33,435 nucleotides of DNA, from NCBI GenBank assembly GCA_031283505.1, contig JAITBO010000118.1:1-33435 (forward strand), read 5' to 3'. This document shows positions 9,601 to 16,200 of the stretch, piece after piece. Numbering within the stretch: the stretch's first letter is position 1; each line of letters begins with the position of its first letter. A program made the position numbers and the translations under genes. The notes under the pieces were generated by a model. It was not told where the DNA came from, ran no database searches, and was given only the letters and a program-made list of their open reading frames with translations. Source of the stretch: Treponema sp. Its GTDB lineage: Bacteria > Spirochaetota > Spirochaetia > Treponematales > Breznakiellaceae.

Positions 9601-9625
9601 CCGGAAAACGGCGGCGTACACTCAT
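3641..9625 (-). CDS. yfhM: bacterial alpha-2-macroglobulin, thioester type, lipoprotein
   Basis: This 1994-residue protein matches the bacterial alpha-2-macroglobulin family (E. coli YfhM/ECAM), periplasmic traps thought to inactivate foreign proteases that get through the outer membrane. A signal peptide ends in FAAGAC, giving a lipidated Cys26 of the relaxed spirochaete kind. Macroglobulin beta-domains fill the first 1200 or so residues, including the FTDRGIYRPGETVTF motif near 670. The thioester site is intact: YGCLEQRT with Cys1512 and Gln1515, inside the alpha-helical thioester domain, followed by a C-terminal macroglobulin domain. It is directly upstream of pbpC, the family's usual partner. 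An Asn-rich insert (DINSNTVDSGNNTD) lies near residues 1372-1386. The ATG at 9625 is the only start that gives a complete signal peptide; its ribosome-binding site is weak. Confidence 0.93.
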   Translation of the reverse strand: MSVRRRFPEGLLVLCFAVSLFAAGACKEQNAGVSPPATVFSGSLTAPGRAAAGLDAYRIAYYEAETGGAEGMAAGSIAESNEPFTVVDYGPRGELPAEVKKPSIYVVFSQPVTPLAKLGEPLRWEEGTPGPGLFTVDPPLPGVFRWYGTRLLAFESDAVSLPQRQYTVTVSERIRSLGGKTLEGERSFSFETERLSVLHWQLGDGEIYVRNWDAPPEDAKNIIFIFSYPVNLDEIRRWIRVSLRNRNRASAELPFRVSRPGKMDNDLYDRDQGVLLILEEKLPPDTDVDITVLRGARSEDGWLGTKTDNVFSFHTLLPFDLDNVSARSESSPRTEQGDSIPVILDFSHGIDPESAAGAFSVEGFPALTAENVHVYGSTVILNRLPLEYRKAYTVKIGAALRDLWGRRLGEDKTATVKTGEAASYVFIGNQGSQMLEAGFTPGVIWEAQNPVSLRRVIQAAAGPYERPPLSALQAVDVNALPRNSKQYFMEDLSPFLGPSGKGSARMRWDYEIRSRWEPGRVYRNNVWLTVQVTNIGLTVRYAYNRVLVWAVRLSSGEPVAGARVTLMEGTSPVREGVTDGQGLAFFDFPGGAFVSRFTRPSTPADTGRNETQEAVGQGLRIRVTEGGGARAGGDEVEFIPNDSHNLWRSRIEATVSPFEAEKERPVIFLFTDRGIYRPGETVTFRGIDRELRLGQYRVYEGPYSITVKSDAFRAPAIASLAGTTTPNGGSHGSFALPESLDPGRYTIVYKRGEAEASVTFTVANFERLRMEASLDFPEAAFFPGEQISARLSASYLAGGVLAGAPYSWYWTRESAAFNPGGAWRYWKFGPEQSDGRSFIAQGEGNLGPDGSAVISQEPRPDGVEGSPYRYRLEASVQDAARQAVAVTDAVIVHPADFYIAARLDPGTPRSLSEVPASSPSSYLLPEGSPAALSWSLLTPGGLSYADPGTGAAQAPLIIQFVRYEWKQARQAGIGGRVNLLWERVEEIAEERTIDITVPRGNNSGTVAFTPDKAGQWEMRLRRLDSRGRTAATRFGFYVSGAGWVRWGIGDVDSITMTPDRTVYAPGDTAKLLVRSPLPKGKYLLTLEREGIISEKILELDGAARTIDIPIEESFTPVVYAALSSFTVRRGLPENSYYLPDLDKPKGVFGIVALPVDSANQHYVVEIEPVKEVYGPGEKAEVRIRVTVNGKPAPNTEVSFMAVDRGVVDLINYHVPDPLAFFYDPRHFPLGVRGADSRSLLIDPVTYSLSDLQGGDNEDDSKLDERKDFRPTAVFEPYLVTGKDGIATVKFSLPDSLTTYRCTALAVGLAKFGVVEEDLRVSAPLTAVAALPRKLRWRDTGTVSLILTNLEKEAVEAVVSLAVDGVTEKENGDPSDINSNTVDSGNNTDFWDAALEVDGESSKTVRIPPGAAAEVSFKVAAVGAGRARLVFTLRSPKVNERIIRSLSVDRPVLYETVTAAGNLREGIGFAEEGIVLPSLVPLGTGSLSVSISASRMALLREAVGYLLDYPYGCLEQRTAALLPLVSFGDRLDAFGLESPVTNPRQVIEEELVQIAKNKLPDGSYPYWPGGQYGNIMVTLRVAHIAALARAKGYAVPSSLDVSAALTFTVASGEARRLLPQDPFLQGYSLWIRAMYGEQVGNEIAAFTGQGDKIGISGFAFAGLASLELGQKAAALAARDRIRNFIRPGTQTLDLTDTYEQRGNFWGYDTDRYALALMLYHALNPGDDMTSRLAASLVERQRRGIWSNTSSSFWAVLAFGRIADAEAASKPDVSVSISLGPASLLTGEFRSYGGVPLSRTFPFAAPPLDGLDRDVPLPLHIERNGTGQLFYTANLRYGVPAELASPRDEGISVFAETLDDDSNPVKDGRLIPGRTYTRRVLASTSRDRTFLVLRVPVPSGAEIIDAALVTSPAVPLPEDQTEDSDWRFRNSPPVRFVMDDEVRFHWDFFPAGRQELRFRFRAVMPGVYPTPPAQAECMYEEEVFGRSAGELIRIGG

Positions 9626-9722
9626 GCTATGAGTATATACTGGAAGAAAAAGAAAGAAAATAGGACGGCGCGGCGGGCAGTAATTTTACATCCGGAATTT
9701 TTTTTTAGTACTTTGGGCGCAT

Positions 9723-9817
9723 TTCCGGCGCTTTCAGACCCTTCGGGTCCGGCGCCGGAAACCGGGCTATCCGCTTAAATAAGTTTTTCCGGGCAGAACT
9801 CCGCCCGGAAAAACTTA
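9723..9817. repeat. two large palindromes in the larA / macroglobulin gap
   Basis: The first (9723-9760) pairs TTCCGGCGC with GCGCCGGAA around an inner GACCC-TTC-GGGTC hairpin. The second (9780-9817) is a perfect 15-bp stem, TAAGTTTTTCCGGGC and its complement, with an 8-nt loop. They occupy most of the 294-bp space between the stop of the LarA-type gene and the start of the macroglobulin gene, both on the minus strand. They may form the 3' end of the upstream operon transcript, but no poly-U run follows on the minus strand. A partial copy of TTCCGGCGCTT recurs near 9848. No gene is supported in 9626-9919. Confidence 0.6.
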
Positions 9818-9919
9818 TACCGCTCCTATCCCTTGCGCGGATACCTTTCCGGCGCTTGTAGAGCGGTAAAAATATAAAATCGCTGTGCGTCGGCAAAAAA
9901 GAATACGCGCCCTGTTCCG

Positions 9920-11245
9920 TCATCCCACAGCCGGGACCGTGACACACCCGTCCGGCAGTATGAGTATCCCGGGCTTCCCAATCCCCTGAGCCTTCGCCCT
10001 TTCCATGGCTTTGTCCAGGGCTTCCTGGGGGGAAGCGGCGCTTTCAATGAACATACCCGCAAGCCGTTCCGCCGGCAGTTCCGTGACCGCCATAACCGCA
10101 GCCCGGCAGGAAACCGCCGCCATCTTTGCCGCCTTGTGGTAACCCAGCTTGTATCCGGCCCTGATGCGTTCCATTGCGTCTTCAGGGCTTGCGGCCTCGG
10201 CAAGGAGCCTGGCGTAGGCTTCGTCGCCTATACCGTCACGGCAGGAAGAAACCAGGATGAGGGAACCGCCGTTTTTCAGGGCAACAGCGCCGTTGTCTAT
10301 CGCCTTTTGGGACTGGTAGAGGTCTATATCCATGGGGAATTTTGCCACCGACACCACGATGTCCGCCGGGGACGGTACGGATACGCAGAAAATCTGCCGG
10401 GCCGTCTTTACGGCGGCGTAGAAGGACGCCATAAGGTCCCCTGCGGTAACTGCGGCGACTCCCTGCTCTTTGTCCAGGACGGTCATGACGGAAAAGACAG
10501 GCGCTTTGATTAGGGGCAGGGCGTCCATCATGTCCTCATGAACGGGGTTTCCCTCCAGGGCCAGGGAATGGGCCGCCGGGGACAGGGCCTGCTTGTGGTT
10601 TGCCTCTATGGTCCTGTAGGAGGCTATGCCCGGAAGAAAAGCCTTTCTGCCGCCGGTAAATCCCGCGAAGTAGTGGGGTTCCACACTGCCGGTAGCGATA
10701 ATGCGATCCGCCTCAAAGAGCCGTTTATTGAGTTCTATGGGGGTGCCGTTCCGAGTGGTCCCCAGGCTGACAGTTTCCCCGTCTTTCCGGGCGTCATGAT
10801 GGACACAGCGTTCCCGCAGTTTGCCGTAGAGGACACCCAGGATTTGGCGGTACTCCTCTTCGGTGGGGGCCCGGTGCGCACCGGCAGCAACCAGGATGGT
10901 CAGATTTTCTACCGCAATGCCCGCTTTTTCAAACGCCGGAAGCAGGCCGTTCAGAATGACTGCGGTGGGAGTAGGACGGGTAGCATCATTAATGATGATC
11001 AATACCTGTTTTCCTCCCTCAAGGAATTCCTCAAGGCTTCGCCGGTTTTGCCCGTCCTGTTTTGGCGTATTATTGTCTGTGATAGCCCTGTCCTCAGGTC
11101 CCCAGGGACGGGCCAGGGCTTCGGACAACATTTCTTCCGGTGTTCCCGTAACTTTGAACTCATTAGGTTCCGCCACGGCTAGAAGGCATTCATCGGGAAA
11201 TTCCAGAGGAAAGGTTTTGTTAAGGTAGGGAAGTTCTATCCTCAT
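9920..11245 (-). CDS. larA: LarA-family nickel-pincer 2-hydroxyacid racemase/epimerase
   Basis: LarA (DUF2088) enzymes use a nickel-pincer nucleotide to racemise lactate or related 2-hydroxyacids. This 441-residue protein has the family pattern throughout: NDATRPTP (Asp87), GAHR (His124), EPHYFAGFTGGRK (His191, Lys201) and the later NH (His217). These align with His108, His174, Lys184 and His200 of Lactobacillus LarA at a constant offset of 16-17, so it should be catalytically competent. The substrate cannot be fixed by sequence: relatives act on lactate, malate, other short 2-hydroxyacids and aldonates. It follows malic enzyme after 95 bp and is last in the inositol operon. The cofactor makers LarB, LarC and LarE are not in the window. 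The ATG has AAGGAG about 11 nt upstream. Confidence 0.85.
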   Translation of the reverse strand: MRIELPYLNKTFPLEFPDECLLAVAEPNEFKVTGTPEEMLSEALARPWGPEDRAITDNNTPKQDGQNRRSLEEFLEGGKQVLIIINDATRPTPTAVILNGLLPAFEKAGIAVENLTILVAAGAHRAPTEEEYRQILGVLYGKLRERCVHHDARKDGETVSLGTTRNGTPIELNKRLFEADRIIATGSVEPHYFAGFTGGRKAFLPGIASYRTIEANHKQALSPAAHSLALEGNPVHEDMMDALPLIKAPVFSVMTVLDKEQGVAAVTAGDLMASFYAAVKTARQIFCVSVPSPADIVVSVAKFPMDIDLYQSQKAIDNGAVALKNGGSLILVSSCRDGIGDEAYARLLAEAASPEDAMERIRAGYKLGYHKAAKMAAVSCRAAVMAVTELPAERLAGMFIESAASPQEALDKAMERAKAQGIGKPGILILPDGCVTVPAVG

Positions 11246-11340
11246 GAACAGTACTGCTCCTTATAAAATTCAACCGCGTATCCCGCAGACAAAGCCGGAA
11301 AAATAGAACAACGATCCTGCGTCATCTGCGGTTGTTTTTT

Positions 11341-12795
11341 TCACTTCTTTACCGATTCGATAGCCGCTTTAAGGGCGGCTTCCAGCATTTCCGCCGGAGG
11401 CTCCTTGATGTGTCCCAGCTTCTTCATGTCTTCAACCAGGGTGCGGGCGGCAGTGATGTCTGCCTTGGCGCGGTTGTAGACTTCGTCCCAGGAAAGGACG
11501 ATGCGGGCCACTCCCTCCTTGATCGCCTGTTGAGCCACATCCGCAGCTTCACGGGCAAAGACTTCGCTTTCTTCCATGGTAGCGATGATGTTGTCTTCGG
11601 AAATGCCGCGCTTTTCGGAAAATTCCGCGATGGAGTGGGCGCAGCGGATAGCCATACCATCGGTTATTTTCCTCGCCCGCACCAGGAGAGCGCCTTTCAG
11701 GATGCCGGGGAAGCAGATCGAGTTGTTCACCTGGTTGGGGAAATCGCCCCGGCCTGTGGCAACGATGTAGGCGCCTTCTTCCTTTGCTGCATAGGGCCAT
11801 ATCTCAGGCACCGGGTTGGCGCACACAAAGACGATTGCTTTAGGGGCCATGGACCGGATCCATTCGCGTTTTACCGTATCGGGACCGGGAGTGGACAAGG
11901 CGATGAGTACATCCGCGCCTTTCATGGCTTGTTCTATGGCAGCGATTCTGCCGGGGTTGGTCTTTGCGCAAAGTTCCCACTTCCGATAGTTCCGCTTGTC
12001 GTTTTTGATGTCCTCCCTGCCCAAATGGAGGCTGCCTTTGGTGTCAAAAACAACCATCTTTGCGGGATCGCCGCCGTCGGTCAGAATGAGCCGGGCAATG
12101 GTAGTGTTGGACGCTCCGGCGCCTAAAAGCACGATCCTGGCGTCCTTCATTTTTTTGCCCGCCAGTTTCAGGGCGTTGACGAGGCCCGCCAGGGTGACGC
12201 AGGCGGTTCCTTGGGCATCATCGTGCCATACCGGAATGTCGCAGGCTTCCCGCAACTCATCCAGTACCCTGAAACAGTTGGGCTGGCTGATGTCTTCCAG
12301 GTTCACCGCACCGAAGGAGTGCTGGGCCATCTTCACAAAATCAATGAGCTTGCCGGGATCGTTCTTCCCGTCCGAGCCCCTGGAATCCACGCAGAGGGCC
12401 ACTGCGTCAACTCCGCCCAGATATTTCATGATCATGGCCTTGCCTTCCATGACGCCCAGACCGCCGGGAGGCGTACAGTCGCCGTCACCCAGAACACGAG
12501 TGGAGTCGGATACTACCGCTACCAGATTACCCCGGTTGGAGAGGGCAAAGGAAGCGTCGTTGTCGTCCCGAATAGTGGTAGAGATCCGGGACACTCCCGG
12601 AGTGTACCACACATTAAACCAGTTAAGGCCGTAGAGACCGCACCTGGGCACGGTCTGCATTTTCCCACCGTAGAACTTGTGCGCTTCGGCGGAAAGATTT
12701 TTCAGGAACAGGGTCTGGGCCCGGGCCTTCTCGTCCCCGGTAAAATCTTCGGGAAAAAGCCCCTCAAGATTTTTTAAGGCAGGATCGATTTTCAT
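11341..12795 (-). CDS. malic enzyme (malate to pyruvate + CO2, NAD(P)-dependent)
   Basis: This is an oxaloacetate-decarboxylating malate dehydrogenase, cytoplasmic, about 484 residues from the chosen start. Visible features are YTPGV near residue 64, NRGNLVAVVSDSTRVLGDG (87-105), VMEGKA with the catalytic Lys119, NLED (metal ligands E167/D168), HDDAQGTA (D192/D193) and the dinucleotide fold GAGASNTTIA (225-234) leading to CANPVPE. The ATG at 12795 is preferred over the upstream one at 12819 because AAGAGG sits 9 nt before it and overlaps the gap stop codon, and because the family similarity begins there. Cofactor preference cannot be read with confidence. Its position between GAPDH and the LarA-type racemase suggests that it feeds or drains the pyruvate/malate pool during inositol growth. 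Confidence 0.9.
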   Translation of the reverse strand: MKIDPALKNLEGLFPEDFTGDEKARAQTLFLKNLSAEAHKFYGGKMQTVPRCGLYGLNWFNVWYTPGVSRISTTIRDDNDASFALSNRGNLVAVVSDSTRVLGDGDCTPPGGLGVMEGKAMIMKYLGGVDAVALCVDSRGSDGKNDPGKLIDFVKMAQHSFGAVNLEDISQPNCFRVLDELREACDIPVWHDDAQGTACVTLAGLVNALKLAGKKMKDARIVLLGAGASNTTIARLILTDGGDPAKMVVFDTKGSLHLGREDIKNDKRNYRKWELCAKTNPGRIAAIEQAMKGADVLIALSTPGPDTVKREWIRSMAPKAIVFVCANPVPEIWPYAAKEEGAYIVATGRGDFPNQVNNSICFPGILKGALLVRARKITDGMAIRCAHSIAEFSEKRGISEDNIIATMEESEVFAREAADVAQQAIKEGVARIVLSWDEVYNRAKADITAARTLVEDMKKLGHIKEPPAEMLEAALKAAIESVKK

Positions 12796-12806
12796 GCTTT
12801 TACCTC

Positions 12807-13838
12807 TTACTTCTTCCATTTTCCCAAGCCAAGGTACTTGTTGGTTTCCGCGGTAGCGCTTTTGGAATCGCTCTGCATTTTGAGGGACGCTCTGATGCCG
12901 TCCATGGTTTCCGGAATGGTCACCGATTCCTGGGGTATGTTGACGGCGTACATGATATTATCGCCGCTTTCAACGATACTGTCTTCCCAGAGGCCGATTT
13001 CGTACATATCGCCCCTTGGGTTTCCCAGGTCCCGGGCATACCGGAAGAAAGAAGCGTTGCCGAGGAATCCGTCCGCCAGGCGTACTACTCTGATCCGATC
13101 ATGGGACTTGAAAGCTTCCAGGGCCATGCCGCAGGTGATCTTCTTTCCGTTTTTGCCGTGGGCAACGACAGTAATGATGTGGCCGTGGGTAACCGGCGTA
13201 TGCACCAGAATACCGGTTGCTTCCACATGGGGCATGATGGTCATAAGGTCCAGGGCCTGATGGGAAGGGGCCTTATCCATTTGCAGGGCGTTGGTGAGAC
13301 CCCGGTGATAGTCGCCGGGATCGGCTACCCGGCGTATGATGGTGATGGCTACCCGGTCAACTCCGTAGGCCCGGTCAAGACAGTCCACCGACCGGATAAG
13401 ACCGGTAGTGTTGCAGCTTGTAAGCTTGAGGTAATTCGCCCCCAGACCTTTTTCGTAGTTGGCGTATCCGTGAAAGAAAACATCCGCTACGGAATTTTTT
13501 TCGCCGCCCTGGAATATGGCCTTAACCCCGGCCTTTTCGTAGAGTTCCTTGTTTTTGGCCCCGACACCGCCGGGGGAGGAATCAAGCATCACATCTACCT
13601 TTCCGATGAGGTCACGAAAACTACCTTTGTAGGGAATTCCCGCAGAGTCGAACTGCGCCTTGTCCGCACCTTCGACCAGATAGAGATCGTAGGGCATTCC
13701 TCTTTCCCTGAGCGCCCGGATCGAGAGGGTTGGGGCAAGATCCGCGATCCCAACAAGTTCCATGTCCTTCTGTAAGGCCACGCCGTCCGCCAGGCGCTGT
13801 CCGATTACTCCGTAACCCGCTACTCCGACTTTTACCAT
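12807..13838 (-). CDS. gap: type II (archaeal-type) glyceraldehyde-3-phosphate dehydrogenase
   Basis: The protein (343 residues) is the archaeal class of phosphorylating GAPDH, not the common bacterial GapA. It has GVAGYGVIGQR (Rossmann start, 5-15), DSSPGGVGAKN, the active-site SCNTTGL with Cys142, and the class-typical HGHIITV and HTPVTH region. It oxidises glyceraldehyde 3-phosphate to 1,3-bisphosphoglycerate; archaeal relatives accept NADP+ and/or NAD+. The ATG is preceded by AGAGGAG 8 nt away. It sits 14 bp after an archaeal-type pgk and directly before malic enzyme, so it belongs to the same transcript. A housekeeping GapA is expected elsewhere in such a genome. The pair looks acquired, by descent or transfer, as a unit. 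Confidence 0.92.
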   Translation of the reverse strand: MVKVGVAGYGVIGQRLADGVALQKDMELVGIADLAPTLSIRALRERGMPYDLYLVEGADKAQFDSAGIPYKGSFRDLIGKVDVMLDSSPGGVGAKNKELYEKAGVKAIFQGGEKNSVADVFFHGYANYEKGLGANYLKLTSCNTTGLIRSVDCLDRAYGVDRVAITIIRRVADPGDYHRGLTNALQMDKAPSHQALDLMTIMPHVEATGILVHTPVTHGHIITVVAHGKNGKKITCGMALEAFKSHDRIRVVRLADGFLGNASFFRYARDLGNPRGDMYEIGLWEDSIVESGDNIMYAVNIPQESVTIPETMDGIRASLKMQSDSKSATAETNKYLGLGKWKK

Positions 13839-13852
13839 GTTTGTTTCTCCTC

Positions 13853-15106
13853 TTACTTCTGTTGAATTTTTGATCCCTGCCGGAGGGCTTTAACCACCGG
13901 CAGTTCTTCGCCGGTGAGAAAACGTATCAACGCGCCTCCGCCGGTACAGATGTAATTAATATCTTTTGTTTTACCGTACTTTTTGGTGGCAGTAATACTA
14001 TCACCGCCGCCTATCACCGTATACGCGGGGGTATCCCCCAGGGCGTCCCATACCATTTTGGTGCCCTTTTCCGAGAGTTCCTGCTCAAAAACTCCCATGG
14101 GACCGTTGACGAAAACTGTTTTGGCGGAACGGATAATCTTTTGGTACTGTTCCGCAGCGGCGGCGCTTATATCAAGTGTCATGACATCGGGAGGGATCTG
14201 TCCCAGAGGGTAGTCGATTCGCCTGCCGTCGATGATCGCGGCAAAACCTTCGGGCATTACAATTTTGTCCCGGTACTTTGCCAGAAGTTCTTTGGCGGTT
14301 TCCACCAAGTCCCCGTAGCCTTCCTTTTTGATGAAGGCCCGGGACGGCTCCCCTATATCCTCGCCGTCAGCCCAGAGGAGTACTTCTCCGACCAGTCCTC
14401 CGGTAAGCACCTTGTCCGCCACGCCGCTACCCAGGACGGTACTCATCATAAGGAAAGCGTCGCTGATCTTGGCGCCTCCCAGGACAAAGACGCAGGGCCG
14501 TGCCGGCTTCTCCATGATTCCGGAGATGACGCAGAATTCCTCCTCAAAGAGGCGGCCCATGGCGCTGGGCAAAAGCTGCTCAAACGCGCACAGCGAAGGC
14601 TGATCCCGGTGGGCTGCGGCAAAGGCGTCACAGACGTAGAGGTCGGCTAGGGGAGCGAGTTTGCGTACCAACAGTGTTCTGGCCTGTTCCTCATGAGAAA
14701 GAAGGAGCTTGGTTTCAAACAGGGTCTGCTCCTCCGACACAAAACGGACGTTATCCAGAAGAAGGATGTCTCCGGCCTTGAGGGACTTAATGGCTTCCCT
14801 GGCCGCGGGCCCGCAGACATCGTCAATGAAACGGACTTCCTTTCCCAACAGTTTAGACAGCACTTTTGAGTGGGGTTCGGTGGTATAAAAGTTTTTGTAC
14901 TCAATGTCGCTCCCCTGATGGGCCAAAAGCACCAGCTTTGCACCTTTTTCGCTTAATTCCCTGATTGTAGGAATACAAGCCTCAATCCGTGTGGTGTCTT
15001 TAAGAGTCCCGGCCACCCGGTCTACCGGTTGGTTAATATCGATCCTGCACAGAACGGTCTTGCCTTTTACGTCCAGGTCATCCAGGGTGTTAATACCGAA
15101 TCTCAT
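13853..15106 (-). CDS. pgk: archaeal-type phosphoglycerate kinase
   Basis: This 417-residue kinase moves phosphate from 1,3-bisphosphoglycerate to ADP. Its signature pieces match the archaeal branch: CRIDINQP at the start (bacterial forms have RVDFNVP), LLAHQG in place of LSHLGRP, DDVCGPAAREAI, LLLDNVRF and CDAFAAAHRDQPSL. The nucleotide-binding loops VLGGAKISDA and VIGGGDS and the C-terminal CTGGGALIRFLTGEELP are present, so it should be active. The ATG at 15106 has AAGGAG at ideal distance and is preferred over the ATG at 15127. It is followed 14 bp later by a type II GAPDH, its metabolic partner, which supports a functional module. The 122-bp gap upstream holds a hairpin. Confidence 0.92.
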   Translation of the reverse strand: MRFGINTLDDLDVKGKTVLCRIDINQPVDRVAGTLKDTTRIEACIPTIRELSEKGAKLVLLAHQGSDIEYKNFYTTEPHSKVLSKLLGKEVRFIDDVCGPAAREAIKSLKAGDILLLDNVRFVSEEQTLFETKLLLSHEEQARTLLVRKLAPLADLYVCDAFAAAHRDQPSLCAFEQLLPSAMGRLFEEEFCVISGIMEKPARPCVFVLGGAKISDAFLMMSTVLGSGVADKVLTGGLVGEVLLWADGEDIGEPSRAFIKKEGYGDLVETAKELLAKYRDKIVMPEGFAAIIDGRRIDYPLGQIPPDVMTLDISAAAAEQYQKIIRSAKTVFVNGPMGVFEQELSEKGTKMVWDALGDTPAYTVIGGGDSITATKKYGKTKDINYICTGGGALIRFLTGEELPVVKALRQGSKIQQK

Positions 15107-15143
15107 AGCTGTCTCCTTAATCCGCATGGTTTTTGGTAATATG

Positions 15144-15175
15144 GGCCGTCCCTCTCTATCCTGAGAGAGACGGCC
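15144..15175. other. hairpin between the binding-protein gene and pgk
   Basis: GGCCGT-CC-CTCTCT pairs with AGAGAG-ACGGCC around a 6-nt loop, giving a 12-bp stem with a 2-nt bulge. A second inverted repeat (AGCCGGTT/AACCGGCT) lies beside it, toward the binding-protein stop. On the minus strand the stem is followed by ATATTACC rather than a U-run, so it is more likely an mRNA-processing or stabilising hairpin separating the highly expressed binding protein from the enzyme genes than a full terminator. Confidence 0.4.
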
Positions 15176-15228
15176 ATAGCCGGTTTCAAAGGCGAATCCG
15201 CTGTTCTGTAGAACCGGCTTTCAAAAAA

Positions 15229-16158
15229 TTACAGGTGTTTATCTACGTTGGTCTTGTCGATCACTTCCCCTTCCACAAGGTTCTCCGCAGGGACAGTTTC
15301 GCCCCGGTAGAGTTTCATCGCGATATCAATAGCCATCTGAGATTGCCGTTCAGTGGCCTGGGAAACTGAAACTTCCAGGCGGCCTTCTTTTACCGCCTTG
15401 AGGGCATCGGGTACGGCATCCAGGCCGTATATCTTGATTTGGCCCGAAAGTCCCTTGTCTTCCACCGCCTTAACCGCTCCCAGGGCCATGCCGTCATTTT
15501 GGCAGACAATGGCGTCAATTTTGGTTCCCGTCTGAAGCCAGTTTTCCACCAATCTTAACGCCTCCTCGGTAGTCCAGTTCGCCGTTTCTTCAAACACCAC
15601 TTTTACATTTGGGTTCTGGGCAATGGCATCAGCATAACCCTTGGAACGGCCCAACTGACCATCAGAACCCATAGGTCCCAGAAGGAGCGCCACATTACCT
15701 TTACCCCCTAAATCCTGTACCGCCCGGCGCATCTCCAGGGCGCCCAAGGTGTCGTTGGAAACTCCCACAAAAGTGGTAGCCTTGGAGGGATCGCTGATCC
15801 TTTGGTTGAAGATAATCACCGGAATACCGGCCTTTTGGGCGGCCTCCACTGCGGGGATTACCCCGTTTACGGAAACCGGTTCAATGATAATGGCGTTGAC
15901 CTTCTGAGTGACGCCGGATTCTATCTGGCTGATCTGCTTGCTGATGTCGTTTCCGCCTTCATTAATGATGAGTTCCGCCCCGGCTGCCTGAGCTGCCGCG
16001 CCCATACTATTGGCAACGGTAGTAGTAAAAGCATTGGTCATGTGGCTGATACAGAGCATAAACACCGGTTTGCCGCTGCTTCCCTGGCTTCTGCCGCCTC
16101 CGTACACCGCAGTACCCAAAAGCACCATGCTCAAAAGAAGGGCTGCAAATTTTTTCAT
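15229..16158 (-). CDS. CUT2 ABC transporter periplasmic sugar/inositol-binding protein
   Basis: This is a type I periplasmic binding protein of the ribose/inositol family (Peripla_BP_4), 309 residues. A signal peptide (MKKFAALLLSMVLLGTAVYG) has no lipobox Cys, so it is probably soluble. Two Rossmann lobes follow, with typical pieces SHMTNAFTTT, IIIEPVS, PVIIFNQR, VGVSND, AIVCQNDGMALGAV and IYGLDAVPDAL. The ATG at 16158 has GGAGG 5-6 nt upstream and starts the signal peptide properly; the ATG at 16170 does not. Co-transcription with iolGBDE makes an inositol the best guess for the ligand, but the pocket cannot be read from sequence alone. It is last of the three transporter genes, before the pgk-gap module. 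Confidence 0.88.
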   Translation of the reverse strand: MKKFAALLLSMVLLGTAVYGGGRSQGSSGKPVFMLCISHMTNAFTTTVANSMGAAAQAAGAELIINEGGNDISKQISQIESGVTQKVNAIIIEPVSVNGVIPAVEAAQKAGIPVIIFNQRISDPSKATTFVGVSNDTLGALEMRRAVQDLGGKGNVALLLGPMGSDGQLGRSKGYADAIAQNPNVKVVFEETANWTTEEALRLVENWLQTGTKIDAIVCQNDGMALGAVKAVEDKGLSGQIKIYGLDAVPDALKAVKEGRLEVSVSQATERQSQMAIDIAMKLYRGETVPAENLVEGEVIDKTNVDKHL

Positions 16159-16200
16159 AACTTCCTCCAAAATAGTTTTATTTAACCTGCAAAAAGCCGG

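Noticed and set aside
11246..11340. Possible terminator between malic enzyme and the LarA-type gene
   Set aside because: An imperfect inverted repeat around AACCGC/GCGGTT is present, with a T-run only on the plus strand, where no gene needs ending. Read-through on the minus strand seems more likely.
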